From Paenibacillus polymyxa (lineage in GTDB: Bacteria > Bacillota > Bacilli > Paenibacillales > Paenibacillaceae): 64,000 nucleotides of DNA. The translations under genes and the position numbers were made by a program. Below the pieces are notes generated by a model that saw only the letters and a list, made by a program, of their open reading frames with translations, made no database searches and was not told the origin of the DNA. The DNA is taken from the NCBI RefSeq assembly GCF_018614975.1, contig NZ_JAGGNR010000019.1, positions 48,210-112,209 on the forward strand, written 5' to 3'. Positions 1 through 9,235 of this stretch are shown here, in pieces (the stretch's first letter is position 1; every line of letters begins with the position of its first letter).

Positions 1-1571
1 TCTGCCGGAGCAAAACCGATAAAGGATACGATATGCTCCGTAGAGGAATAACGTCCGTTGATAACCTTCTGGGCTGTACCTGTTTTGCCACCAACCCGGT
101 ATCCATCAATGAATGCCGGACGCCCGGTACCTTTGGCGACAACACTCTCGAGTGCTTCACGTACTTGTTTGGATGTATTCTCCGAAATCACTTGGCGAAC
201 GAGTTCCGGCTTGGCTTCTTCCATGACTTCTCCCGTAACGGGATGGACCCAGGCTTTCGTAACATAGGGCTTGTAAAGTTTACCCCCATTGATGGCTGCT
301 GACACAGCTGCTACTTGCTGAATGGGCGTTACCGATACACCTTGACCAAAAGCCGTCGTTGCAAGCTCGACAGGCCCCACTCTGGATAGTTTGAACAGAA
401 TTCCACTGGCTTCTCCGCTGAGGTCGATCCCTGTTTTGGTGCCGAAGCCAAAGTCTTTAATATAGGAGAAGAGCGATTCTTTTCCCAGCCTCTGCCCCAA
501 AGCCACAAAGCCCGGGTTACATGAGTTCTCCACAACTTGTAAGAAGGTCTGACTTCCATGGCCGCCCTTTTTCCAGCAACGCAGACGGGCTCCACCCACC
601 TCAACATATCCGGGATCAAAAAATTGATCCTGTTGCAGATTGACCTTTTTCTCTTCAAGCGCTGCTGCCAAAGTAATGATCTTAAACGTGGAGCCCGGTT
701 CGTAGGTCATCCAGATCGGTAAATTGCGATTGTATATCTCCGCTGGATATTGCTGATAATCGGCAGGTTCGTATCCCGGCCTGCTGGACATCCCCAAGAT
801 TTCACCCGTTTTGGGATTCATCGCTATGGCCAATGCTGAGTTCGCCTGGAACTTCACCATAGCCTGATCCAGTTCTCTCTCCATGATGGACTGAATGGAT
901 TTATCAATGGTCAGCTTGAGGTTAAGGCCGTCCTTCGGTTCCACATACTTCTCGGATGAGCCCGGCATTAGCCTTCCGGCCGCATCGGACAAGTAGGACA
1001 CACTGCCATTCAAACCATTCAGCTTATCATCATACTTCTTCTCGACACCCGTTAAGCCCTGATTATCAATGCCCGTAAAACCAAGAATATGGGCAGCCAA
1101 ATCATCATAAGGATAAAAACGTTTATTGTCCTCAGCAACAACGATACCCGGAAGCTTCAAATCACGGATGCGCTGAGCTTTCTCCATCGTAATTTTGCGG
1201 CCGCCGGGTTGTAGTCGTACAATGAGTTCTCGTTTCTTGATGGTTGCGAGCACTTTTTCTTCCGTCATCCCAAGCAATGGGGCCAGCGCTTTAGCTGTCG
1301 TTTCAGCTTCTTTAACCTGAGCCGGAATGGCCATAATGGTCGGTGTTGTCACATTATAGGCCAGAGAGGTTCCATTTCGATCCAGGATCTCCCCTCGCTT
1401 GGCTGAGTAAGGAATATTACGCCGCCAGGATTCTTCTGCTTTTGCTGACAATTCAGGGCCTTCCCCGAGCTGTACATAAGCAAGCCTGATCATCAAGGCC
1501 GAAAATAACAAAACTAAAATCATTAAACTCCATAGCAATCTGCGCCGCAGATTTACGCTTGATCCCTTCAC
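1..1571 (-). CDS. spoVD: Stage V sporulation protein D, class B penicillin-binding protein (3' end outside window)
   Basis: Transpeptidase for spore cortex peptidoglycan, anchored in the forespore outer membrane. The reverse complement reads a short basic N-terminus, one membrane segment (about residues 12-34), a PBP dimerisation domain and a transpeptidase domain. The catalytic motif STFK has its serine near residue 294; SCN and KTGTAQ motifs follow further on. The GTG start at 1571 is chosen because a GGGGGGAT Shine-Dalgarno lies 6 bases upstream and the membrane segment then sits correctly. About 523 codons are visible and the C-terminus, where a PASTA domain would be, is cut off by the window edge. 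It follows pbpB by 94 bp and closely resembles it, as expected for the pbpB-spoVD pair of Bacillales mra clusters. Confidence 0.93.
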   Translation of the reverse strand, partial: MKGSSVNLRRRLLWSLMILVLLFSALMIRLAYVQLGEGPELSAKAEESWRRNIPYSAKRGEILDRNGTSLAYNVTTPTIMAIPAQVKEAETTAKALAPLLGMTEEKVLATIKKRELIVRLQPGGRKITMEKAQRIRDLKLPGIVVAEDNKRFYPYDDLAAHILGFTGIDNQGLTGVEKKYDDKLNGLNGSVSYLSDAAGRLMPGSSEKYVEPKDGLNLKLTIDKSIQSIMERELDQAMVKFQANSALAIAMNPKTGEILGMSSRPGYEPADYQQYPAEIYNRNLPIWMTYEPGSTFKIITLAAALEEKKVNLQQDQFFDPGYVEVGGARLRCWKKGGHGSQTFLQVVENSCNPGFVALGQRLGKESLFSYIKDFGFGTKTGIDLSGEASGILFKLSRVGPVELATTAFGQGVSVTPIQQVAAVSAAINGGKLYKPYVTKAWVHPVTGEVMEEAKPELVRQVISENTSKQVREALESVVAKGTGRPAFIDGYRVGGKTGTAQKVINGRYSSTEHIVSFIGFAPA

Positions 1572-1665
1572 GAAAAGATCCCCCCACTCGTCCCAAAATC
1601 ATGACATTCGTTCCATTCATGAATATTCAGGACAACCGGGGGTTAGAACAAGCTGTCAGAGCTCC

Positions 1666-3990
1666 CTAAGGAAGCGAAGCTCCGTTTGTGGCTGGATCGT
1701 CAGAGGATTCGGATTCATTGGCAGGAGCCTTGTTGTTATCTGTTTCGTCTGTTTTACCTTCTCCGCCCGAAGCTTCTTGTTCCTTCACTTCATCTTCTGA
1801 CGACGGATCAGAAGAGATTGGAGCCTCATCGGCTATACCTGTCACTGCAGCTTTGGCAGTTTGCAGGTTCAACTGTACGGTTCTCTGCTCACCTGCGACC
1901 TGCTCGGTTTGCTTCACGACATAGCCCTCACCCTTGACTGTAACCCCCACTTTCATGAGAGAAAGTACCTCAAGAGCATCACGGAGAGATTCACCTGTTA
2001 GATCGGGAATCTTCATCTTGCTGCTTTCTTCAGTTAGCAGATAGATTCGTTGGCCTGGATTCATAGAGGCGCCAGCAACCGGATACTGCCGAATTACATT
2101 ATCACCTTGACCAAGAGTCACATAAGCAATACCTGCGCCTAGAAGCTGGCTTCTGGCCTGTTTGGCTGTCTTGCCACTCAGATCAGGCGCCTTGGCTTGC
2201 ACGACAGAGACTTCTTTTGACTTTTTGTCAGGAGTTTTGGCTGTATCTTTGGGTACTCCCATGTATTGAAGCGTTTGGCTAACGATTTTTTTGAATACAG
2301 GGGCAGCTGCAGTTCCTCCCCCGATATTGGTACCGGCAGGTTGGTCAATGACAACTAGTATAGCAATCTTCGGATTATTCACGGGTGCGAATCCAATAAA
2401 CGATACAACGTCTTTTGACTTGCTGTATGCTCCGTTAACAACCTTTCTTGCCGTACCTGTCTTACCAGCTACACGGTAACCTTCAATATAGGCGTTACGA
2501 CCGGTACCAATCGTTTGGTCTGCAACCACTTGTTCCAGATAACCGCTCACCAGCTTGGAAGATTCCTTGGAAATCACCTGACGAACCACTTTAGGTTTGA
2601 TCACTTCCGTTGTCCCATCATTCGGGTTCTTGATCTCCTTCACCAGATGTGGCTCCAACAATTTGCCGCCGTTGGCAATTGCAGAGATGGCTGCAACCTG
2701 TTGAATTGGTGTTACCTGTACAAGACCATGCCCATAGGCAGCCGTGGCAATCTCGGATTTGTATACAAGTGGCTTGATCGGTGACGCTGACTCATTCGGC
2801 AGATCAATACCTGTCTTTTTACCAAAACCGAATTCGTCTATGTAATGACGCAGACGTTCACCACCAAGCATGTTATAACCCAAGTTAACAAAGGCAATGT
2901 TACTTGACCTTTTGACACCTTCAAGATAAGATATCCAACCATAGGCATGTCCATTATCACTAATTGGGAAACCACCGATATACATACGTTTGGATTCGAA
3001 ACTTGCATTGGGGTCGAAAAGTTTTTCTTCTACAGCCCCTGCCAGCGTAACTATTTTGAATGTACTACCTGGCTCATAGATGGATTGCGTAGCATGATTG
3101 ATAAAATTCTTTTGATCAGGTGTACTCCCATACGAATTCGGGTTAAAGGTTGGCCAATTCGCCATGCCTAGAATCTCCATCGTGCTCGGGTCTGCTGCAA
3201 TGACCGTCATACTCAGTGGATTATACTTGGCAACGGCTTCTTTCATTGCATCCTCAATGTAGAACTGGATCGTGTCGTCGATGGTTAGCGTAAGGTTTTT
3301 ACCGTTCTGAGGTGGCAGATAGTTATCCTGTGAATCCGGAAGTTTAATGCCTTTGGCATCCTTCTGATAATTCAGATATCCATCTGTGCCTGTCAGTGCT
3401 TCATCATAGGAGACTTCAAGTCCATTGACAGCTTTCCCGTCACGGCTCATATATCCCAAGAGATGAGAAGCAAGTGTTTCTTCAGGGTAAAAACGCTTCG
3501 ACTCCTGAGCCATGACAATTGCATTACGAGCCTTGTACTCTTCTTGTAATTCCTCACGCAGTTCGTTGACTTTTTCCGCAAGCTCAGGACTTATCTTATA
3601 TCCTTCACTGCGTACTTCACGTTGCTGATAGAATTCATCCTTGGCATTTTTGGCTGTGACCAAAGCACGCATCTCACTCTCATTTTTCCCAAGAAGGGCA
3701 GAGAGTTTCTCCGTAACAACATCCTGAATTCCGAGTTCATTAATTAATAACGGATTAACAGAAACCGTATACGCAGGCGCATCAGTAGCCAAAATGTTAC
3801 CATTTCGATCCGTAATCGTTCCGCGTGCAGCTTTAATCGTCTGTTCCCGCTCTATCAGAATAGCCGCCCGTTCCTGCCATTTACCGCCATTCACAACTTG
3901 AATGAAAAAGATTCGGGTTACGAGTACAAGAAAAAAGAGGGTAATACATCCCCCTATAAGCAACGTGCGCATCTTTATTCTTTTTATCAT
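1666..3990 (-). CDS. pbpB: Penicillin-binding protein 2B / FtsI-type septal transpeptidase with PASTA repeats
   Basis: Class B PBP that crosslinks septal peptidoglycan as part of the divisome with FtsL and FtsW. Visible parts: one N-terminal membrane segment (about residues 8-30), a dimerisation domain, the transpeptidase domain with STFK (active serine near residue 309), an SSN motif and KTGTAR, then two PASTA domains (about residues 600-715) and an acidic Ser/Glu-rich tail. The 774-residue length fits PASTA-bearing PBP2B. The ATG has AGAGGTG 5 bases upstream. It lies 12 bp after ftsL in the same operon. Separation from SpoVD rests on order (pbpB before spoVD) and the two PASTA domains. Confidence 0.94.
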   Translation of the reverse strand: MIKRIKMRTLLIGGCITLFFLVLVTRIFFIQVVNGGKWQERAAILIEREQTIKAARGTITDRNGNILATDAPAYTVSVNPLLINELGIQDVVTEKLSALLGKNESEMRALVTAKNAKDEFYQQREVRSEGYKISPELAEKVNELREELQEEYKARNAIVMAQESKRFYPEETLASHLLGYMSRDGKAVNGLEVSYDEALTGTDGYLNYQKDAKGIKLPDSQDNYLPPQNGKNLTLTIDDTIQFYIEDAMKEAVAKYNPLSMTVIAADPSTMEILGMANWPTFNPNSYGSTPDQKNFINHATQSIYEPGSTFKIVTLAGAVEEKLFDPNASFESKRMYIGGFPISDNGHAYGWISYLEGVKRSSNIAFVNLGYNMLGGERLRHYIDEFGFGKKTGIDLPNESASPIKPLVYKSEIATAAYGHGLVQVTPIQQVAAISAIANGGKLLEPHLVKEIKNPNDGTTEVIKPKVVRQVISKESSKLVSGYLEQVVADQTIGTGRNAYIEGYRVAGKTGTARKVVNGAYSKSKDVVSFIGFAPVNNPKIAILVVIDQPAGTNIGGGTAAAPVFKKIVSQTLQYMGVPKDTAKTPDKKSKEVSVVQAKAPDLSGKTAKQARSQLLGAGIAYVTLGQGDNVIRQYPVAGASMNPGQRIYLLTEESSKMKIPDLTGESLRDALEVLSLMKVGVTVKGEGYVVKQTEQVAGEQRTVQLNLQTAKAAVTGIADEAPISSDPSSEDEVKEQEASGGEGKTDETDNNKAPANESESSDDPATNGASLP

Positions 3991-4002
3991 CGGAACACCT
4001 CT

Positions 4003-4431
4003 TTACTTACTGCTTGCTGTATTTGAGGACGACTCAGTACCAGTTGATTTCGTACTTGTTGAGCGAGGTACATAAATGACATCCTTACCTGAAGCTTCAA
4101 CGTAACCCAGTTGTTTTGCATTTTCGATGACCTGGTTGTTCAATGTTTCTTTTTCCACCTGCAGGTCTGCAATCGTCTTTTCATACCCCTTGATATCCGA
4201 AATAGTGGACTGCGCCTGCTTGTTCAGATCATAGATCTGAGCATAACGAGACATCAAGGCTCCTCCAACAAGGATAACTGCAACAAGGGTAATCAGATAC
4301 AAAATCTTCTCGCGTGCCGGAAGACCCGTACGACGGGTCACCACTTTGGTCGTTTCTTTGTATCGTTGCTGGGTCACACGTTCCTGGGACACTTTTTCTT
4401 TTACAGCGAGATTACCACGTGTATATGCCAT
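4003..4431 (-). CDS. ftsL: Cell division protein FtsL
   Basis: Small bitopic divisome protein that forms a coiled-coil complex with FtsB/DivIC and supports the septal synthase. The 142 residues show a basic cytoplasmic N-terminus, one hydrophobic segment near residues 44-62, then a heptad-rich extracellular stretch (about residues 65-110) and a Ser/Thr-rich tail. Sequence is poorly conserved in this family, so the call rests on topology, length and position between rsmH and pbpB, which is the fixed place of ftsL in Bacillales. Confidence 0.9.
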   Translation of the reverse strand: MAYTRGNLAVKEKVSQERVTQQRYKETTKVVTRRTGLPAREKILYLITLVAVILVGGALMSRYAQIYDLNKQAQSTISDIKGYEKTIADLQVEKETLNNQVIENAKQLGYVEASGKDVIYVPRSTSTKSTGTESSSNTASSK

Positions 4432-4458
4432 ACTCCGATTCTCTCCTCCACTCTTGAT

Positions 4459-5409
4459 CTACAATTTCTCAGCTACGCGCAGCTTGGCTGAACGAGCACG
4501 TGAATTTTCGGTCAATTCCGTTTCCGTTGGAATCAACGGTTTTCTGTTAACTAAACGCAGGGTCCCCTTGCCGCCGCATACACACAATGGAAAATCGGGT
4601 GGACATGTACATTTTTCCAGATAACTGCTGAAAATCTGTTTACATATCCGATCCTCAAGGGAGTGGAAGGTAATAACAGATACACGTCCTCCTGGTGCCA
4701 GACAACGAACAGCCTGATGCAAACCTTCTTCAAACGCACCCAACTCATCATTGACGGCAATACGTAATGCCTGGAAGCTGCGTTTGGCAGGATGTCCACC
4801 AGTACGGCGAGCTGCCGCCGGGATGCCTTCCTTGATCAGCTCCACGAGTTCTCCTGTTGTCTCAATGGTAGACTGCGCTCGTTTTCCGACGATAACACGG
4901 GCAATTCTTCTCGAAAACTTCTCTTCACCATAGCGATACAAAATTCGAGCAATCTCTTCTTCTGGCCACTCATTCACAATCTCTTTGGCCGTCAGCATTG
5001 CATCCTGGTCCATTCGCATATCGAGCGGAGCATCGTGATTGTAGCTGAAACCACGTTCTCCTTCATCAAATTGCGGAGATGACACACCCAAGTCGTACAA
5101 AATACCATCGACCTGTGGTGCACCATCCTTCATTGGTACATCCAGATCCTTGAGTACCTGTTCCAGATCTCGAAAATTGGTTTTCACCAATGTTACACGT
5201 TCTCCATAAGCAGCGAGTTTCTCGCGAGCATTATCCAAAGCCCAATCATCCTGATCAAGTGCGATCAGACGTCCCCCTGGACCGAGCTTGGAAGCAATCA
5301 CGGAGCTATGTCCGCCACCGCCTAAAGTGCAGTCCACGTATATACCGTCCTGCTTGATGTTTAATCCCTCTGTTGCCTCTTCTTTGAGTACGGTTATGTG
5401 GTGAAACAA
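4459..5409 (-). CDS. rsmH: 16S rRNA (cytosine(1402)-N(4))-methyltransferase
   Basis: SAM-dependent methylation of C1402 in the decoding centre of 16S rRNA (formerly MraW). The 316 residues begin with the family signature HHITVLKEE; a glycine-rich SAM site with [10 protein letters not shown] follows near residues 27-36, then [12 protein letters not shown] and the late motif [23 protein letters not shown] cysteine-rich stretch near the C-terminus is common in this family. It starts 18 bp after mraZ and is followed by ftsL. Confidence 0.97.
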   Translation of the reverse strand: MFHHITVLKEEATEGLNIKQDGIYVDCTLGGGGHSSVIASKLGPGGRLIALDQDDWALDNAREKLAAYGERVTLVKTNFRDLEQVLKDLDVPMKDGAPQVDGILYDLGVSSPQFDEGERGFSYNHDAPLDMRMDQDAMLTAKEIVNEWPEEEIARILYRYGEEKFSRRIARVIVGKRAQSTIETTGELVELIKEGIPAAARRTGGHPAKRSFQALRIAVNDELGAFEEGLHQAVRCLAPGGRVSVITFHSLEDRICKQIFSSYLEKCTCPPDFPLCVCGGKGTLRLVNRKPLIPTETELTENSRARSAKLRVAEKL

Positions 5410-5427
5410 CCTGCACCCCTCCTGACT

Positions 5428-5877
5428 TTATAAATCAAAATTAAAATCGACCAGCTTTTCGGCAATGTCGTTGAATGCTTCTTCGGATTGATTGAAATAA
5501 CTCTCCCATATGCCTTTGCTCCAAATCTCCACCCGGTTCGACACGCCAAGAACAACACAATCCTTGTCCAGCTTGGCATACTCTCTTAAATTACCCGGCA
5601 GATTTACCCTGCCCTGTTTGTCCAGTTCACATTCGGTTGCACCCGAGAAAAAAAATCGGGTAAACGCACGTGCATCAGATTTCATCAATGGCAGTGCTTT
5701 GAGCTTCTGTTCCATGACCCCCCACTCCTCCATGGGGTACACGAAAAGACACTGGTCCAAACCCCGTGTGACAACGAAAGAAGGTCCCAGAGATTCGCGG
5801 AATTTGGCCGGAATGATAACCCGACCCTTATCATCAATGCTATGTTGGAACTCCCCCATAAACATTGGCCCACTCAC
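5428..5877 (-). CDS. mraZ: Transcriptional regulator MraZ
   Basis: First gene of the division/cell-wall cluster. MraZ is a ring-forming, AbrB-fold DNA-binding protein that represses its own operon. The 149 residues contain the duplicated SpoVT/AbrB-like unit: [23 protein letters not shown] at the N-terminus and a second copy with [22 protein letters not shown]. The two DxKGR / DKQGR turns are diagnostic. Direct repeats expected of MraZ boxes lie just upstream, over the predicted transcription start. A second possible start, M3 (MFMGEF), is only 4 codons into the protein. Confidence 0.96.
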   Translation of the reverse strand: MSGPMFMGEFQHSIDDKGRVIIPAKFRESLGPSFVVTRGLDQCLFVYPMEEWGVMEQKLKALPLMKSDARAFTRFFFSGATECELDKQGRVNLPGNLREYAKLDKDCVVLGVSNRVEIWSKGIWESYFNQSEEAFNDIAEKLVDFNFDL

Positions 5878-5882
5878 TCCTC

Positions 5883-5917
5883 ACCCGTTTCTCCCACTTT
5901 GCCCCACTTTCCACCAC
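5883..5917 (-). promoter_or_regulatory. Probable MraZ operator (10-bp direct repeats)
   Basis: Upstream of mraZ on the minus strand the motif GTGGG/GTGG recurs at exact 10-bp steps (cores near 5914-5917, 5904-5907, 5894-5897, with a degenerate CGGG at 5884-5887). MraZ is known to bind tandem repeats of this type at 10-bp-like spacing before its own gene. The repeats begin around the predicted transcription start and extend into the leader, a placement suited to repression. Confidence 0.75.
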
Positions 5918-5920
5918 CTA

Positions 5921-5949
5921 AGCATAATAGATTCGCACAAAAAAATCAA
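5921..5949 (-). promoter_or_regulatory. Predicted sigma-A promoter of the mraZ operon
   Basis: Minus-strand TTGATT (5944-5949) and TATGCT (5921-5926) are separated by 17 bases. Transcription would begin near 5914, inside the MraZ repeats. Confidence 0.6.
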
Positions 5950-5989
5950 AACCCTTCTTGCATGACTTGATTTTTTAATTTTTCAGCAT

Positions 5990-6029
5990 AAAAAAACGTC
6001 CTTGATCCTGTCATTCAGGATCAAAGACG
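5990..6029 (-). terminator. Intrinsic terminator after the adenosylhomocysteinase gene
   Basis: A 14-bp stem with one G-T pair (5997-6010 with 6016-6029) and a 5-base loop is followed on the minus strand by seven T residues. It ends transcription coming from the upstream bshC and adenosylhomocysteinase genes before the mraZ promoter. Confidence 0.9.
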
Positions 6030-6138
6030 CTTCCCGTAAACGGGCAATCGTATGTCTACCCACACATGAGCCATATCACCAATAAACCATTATATATCTA
6101 TTGAATCATTTCATCAGCTTGTAATTATTGGGTAGTGC

Positions 6139-7404
6139 TTAAAATTTCCAGCTATCCAGGTATTTCTCTTGCTCAGCTGACAAGGAGTCGATGCCAATAT
6201 TTAGGCTTTCAAGTTTATAGCTGGCAACCTGCTGGTCAATATCATAAGGTACATTAACAACGTTTTTACCCAAGTTTTCATAATTCTCACTCACATAACG
6301 CAGACCAAGTGCCTGCAAGGCAAACGTCGTATCCATGATTTCGGCAGGGTGACCATCTGCTGCACCCAGGTTCACAAGACGACCTTCTGCAAGAAGGTAC
6401 ATTTTACGACCATCTTTGAAACGATATTCCTCAATGTTGCGACGAACTGTGCGAATCGATTCGGAACGTTTAGCCAGTTCAGGTTTATTCACTTCAACAT
6501 CAAAGTGACCTGCATTACTCAGGATCGCTCCGTCCTTCATTACATCGTAATGCTCACCTGTGATAACATCCTTATTGCCTGTAACTGCGATAAAGAAATC
6601 ACCCAATTGGGCGGCTTCCACCATCGTCATGACCCGGAACCCGTCCATGTGTGCTTCTACTGCTTTGATTGGATCGATTTCGGTTACGATCACATTCGCA
6701 CCAAGACCTTTGGCGCGCATCGCTACACCTTTACCACACCAGCCATAACCTGCTACCACTACGTTTTTACCAGCGATAACCAAGTTGGTTGTACGAATAA
6801 TCCCGTCGAATGCAGATTGTCCAGTACCGTAGCGATTGTCAAACAGATACTTGCAGTATGCGTCATTAACCGCAACCATCGGAAACTTCAATTGGCCTTC
6901 TTTCGCCAATGCTTTCAGACGAATAATACCCGTTGTCGTTTCTTCTGCTCCTCCGCGAATTGTTGCTGCGAGGTCAGGGCGCTCGGATGCAATAATGGTT
7001 GCAAAGTCTCCACCATCATCAATAATGAGATCAGGCTTCACCTCAAGCGCACGCAGTTGCAGTGATTTGAATTCCGCAGGCTCCGGATTGTACTTCGCAT
7101 ACACCGTAACGCCGTCTTCCACCAATGCTGCGCAAACATCATCTTGTGTAGACAATGGATTGCTATGCGTAATTGTTACTTCTGCACCACCCGCTTGAAT
7201 CACTTTTGCCAAGTAAGCTGTTTTCGCCTCCAGATGAAGACAAATGGCAACCTTCAAACCTTTGAAGGGCAGATCCTGTTCGAACTGGCGACGAATGCGG
7301 TTTAACACCGGCATGTGTGCTTCTACCCAATCAATTTTCAGGTGCCCCTCTGAAGCGAGTCCCATATCTTTAACAATACTGTTTTGCAATGCAGGTGTAG
7401 TCAT
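6139..7404 (-). CDS. ahcY: Adenosylhomocysteinase family protein (short archaeal-type form)
   Basis: NAD-dependent hydrolysis of S-adenosylhomocysteine (or the related S-inosylhomocysteine) to homocysteine and nucleoside. The 421 residues include the substrate region (HLEAKTAYLA, NPLSTQDDV, TTTGIIRLK), the nucleotide-binding segment VVVAGYGWCGKGVA (GxGxxG) and the late motif NLGAADGHPAEIMD. The form lacks the roughly 40-residue insertion found in plant and many proteobacterial enzymes, so it belongs with the compact archaeal/Thermotoga-like group. A strong AGGAGG site lies 8 bases before the ATG. It follows bshC by 44 bp and is probably cotranscribed. The substrate, SAH or SIH, cannot be settled from sequence by eye. 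Confidence 0.9.
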   Translation of the reverse strand: MTTPALQNSIVKDMGLASEGHLKIDWVEAHMPVLNRIRRQFEQDLPFKGLKVAICLHLEAKTAYLAKVIQAGGAEVTITHSNPLSTQDDVCAALVEDGVTVYAKYNPEPAEFKSLQLRALEVKPDLIIDDGGDFATIIASERPDLAATIRGGAEETTTGIIRLKALAKEGQLKFPMVAVNDAYCKYLFDNRYGTGQSAFDGIIRTTNLVIAGKNVVVAGYGWCGKGVAMRAKGLGANVIVTEIDPIKAVEAHMDGFRVMTMVEAAQLGDFFIAVTGNKDVITGEHYDVMKDGAILSNAGHFDVEVNKPELAKRSESIRTVRRNIEEYRFKDGRKMYLLAEGRLVNLGAADGHPAEIMDTTFALQALGLRYVSENYENLGKNVVNVPYDIDQQVASYKLESLNIGIDSLSAEQEKYLDSWKF

Positions 7405-7448
7405 ATCATATCCTCCTCGTTTTTGTGTTTCTTCTATTATAAAGGGCT

Positions 7449-9080
7449 CTATAGTACAATAACCTTGTGCTCTCCAAGGAATTCGCTTGAGGCCTTAATC
7501 AGTTCATCGATCCACTCGGTGCCATAACGATTCAGGTAAAAGAGTGCATTATGTACTCGTTCCTGTGGTTTGCCCGTTGGGAATAAGGAGTTCTGAATGC
7601 CGTTCCAGTGCCTTAGACTGACATTATGTTTGTCTTCGATAGCTTTGTGAGTCTGCTGTTTCAGATACTGCATTTGCTCGTTGATTTTACTCAAATTGGT
7701 ATCGCCTATTCGTTCCAGCCCCGGATGAATCTCCGCGATCTCATCTAGCAACGGTCCATATAGATCAAGAAACGCTTCCTGAACCTTGTCAAACTGTTCA
7801 TCTACCTGGAACGTCTCCTGCTGTGCGAGCCACTGCTCCTTCTTTTCTTCCATATGATATTGAACATCCTGAAAAGAAAGTCCATATTGTTTCATACGTT
7901 TGTGATGAATATCTTCCATAATGGTGAAGGACAACCGCGGCAACAGAATCGGCATTTGCAGTCCGAACTGACGGAATGCTTCCCGAGTCAAACCCCAATA
8001 TGCAATTTCACCTTGCCCCAAAATAACAGCGGCTACAGGCAGCACGGAATCTTGCATTAATGGTCGTGTCAATACGTTGTTACTGAAGCGCTCCGGATGT
8101 TCTTCCAGTTCCTGAAGCAAACGCTCCTCTGTGAAAGAAACCAAACCTTTGCGATCACTATATAACCCGTCCTTCAACAACAAGAGCAGTCGCGTACCTT
8201 CATGAATGTAGAACAGATTGGCTCCATCCTCCGCTACTTCGGCAGGCATAGCATAACCAGCTTGTTGTACCAGCGAAGCTCCTTGTGTGTATGCGCTGCG
8301 CAGCACTTCATTTTTGCGTATCAACCGCTCAAACACGGGCTGCTCCAACCTGCGTAACTCTGGATCTGATGCATCCATTAGAACAAGTCCACTGCTGGCA
8401 AACAAAGCAGATATCATCCGGGCAAATGCATCACTCAGATTTGAACTGGATTGATGGATCTCTGTGATGCATTTCATCAATCCTGGTTTATGTATCGTAT
8501 CAGGTAACAGATGTTCTACCTGTTCGAGTACATTCATCCACTGCTGCGTATCCACATGAACATTACTCACAGAATCCCTTCCTGCGAATCGTCCTTGTAA
8601 CTTGACCTTTTTCATGTCTCCCTGATGATCAGGTAGATACGTATGATTAACTTCATCCCAGTCATGGTCTTCACCGGCAATCCAAAACACTGGAACTACC
8701 GGGCGTTGAAGTCTTTCTTCCGCTTCACGCGCAGCTGCCACTACGCTGGCGGCTTTGTATATGACGAACAGTGGTCCGGTGAGCAGACCGCTCTGCTGTC
8801 CTCCTGTAACCACTAGTGCATCTTGTTCTGCAAGACGTGTGATGGACGCATGAACCTCTCCATGGTCGTTCACCCGCTTATTATATATACGTAAATACTC
8901 TGCCAGATCACGACGATCAATACGTGTGTTTTCCGATTGGTCCAGCCACTCGGCACGCGCCTGAAGTCCTGATTCCCAGCGAATGTCATACTCGTAAAGG
9001 CCACGCGCAGCATCTCTTGAACAGATATAATCTTCTGCAAGTCTTGATCCGCTGCGGAGTGCCTCGGTAATACCGTTCAT
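7449..9080 (-). CDS. bshC: Bacillithiol biosynthesis cysteine-adding enzyme
   Basis: Last step of bacillithiol synthesis, joining cysteine to glucosamine-malate. The 543 residues match the BshC family: an early GGQQSGLLTGPL segment, then VPVFWIAGEDHDWDEVNHTYL near residue 130-150, a Rossmann-like core and an extended coiled-coil region near residues 400-460 (EEKKEQWLAQQETFQVDEQFDKV in the reading). Family length is about 540. In B. subtilis bshC (yllA) lies directly before mraZ; here an adenosylhomocysteinase gene separates them. Confidence 0.95.
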   Translation of the reverse strand: MNGITEALRSGSRLAEDYICSRDAARGLYEYDIRWESGLQARAEWLDQSENTRIDRRDLAEYLRIYNKRVNDHGEVHASITRLAEQDALVVTGGQQSGLLTGPLFVIYKAASVVAAAREAEERLQRPVVPVFWIAGEDHDWDEVNHTYLPDHQGDMKKVKLQGRFAGRDSVSNVHVDTQQWMNVLEQVEHLLPDTIHKPGLMKCITEIHQSSSNLSDAFARMISALFASSGLVLMDASDPELRRLEQPVFERLIRKNEVLRSAYTQGASLVQQAGYAMPAEVAEDGANLFYIHEGTRLLLLLKDGLYSDRKGLVSFTEERLLQELEEHPERFSNNVLTRPLMQDSVLPVAAVILGQGEIAYWGLTREAFRQFGLQMPILLPRLSFTIMEDIHHKRMKQYGLSFQDVQYHMEEKKEQWLAQQETFQVDEQFDKVQEAFLDLYGPLLDEIAEIHPGLERIGDTNLSKINEQMQYLKQQTHKAIEDKHNVSLRHWNGIQNSLFPTGKPQERVHNALFYLNRYGTEWIDELIKASSEFLGEHKVIVL

Positions 9081-9169
9081 GAGGTCTGCCTCCTATTCTA
9101 CTTCAAAGAGCCTTTCTTAATTGTACCGAATTCAAGGCCGCTTCGTCAAAAGAAAGTAATTAAAAAACG

Positions 9170-9195
9170 AAAAAACCGCCGAACGAGTCGGCGGC
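9170..9195 (-). terminator. Intrinsic terminator of the peptide transporter operon
   Basis: A perfect 6-bp GC stem (CCGCCG/CGGCGG, 9176-9181 with 9189-9194) and a 7-base loop are followed on the minus strand by a T tract. It lies 40 bp past the fused ATPase gene. Confidence 0.88.
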
Positions 9196-9235
9196 ACTTA
9201 AACATCAATAATAGCATATCGCTTTAATATTCCTG

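Noticed and set aside
5990..6138. Small RNA gene in the mraZ-adenosylhomocysteinase gap
   Set aside because: Only a terminator hairpin is visible; no separate promoter leads into it.
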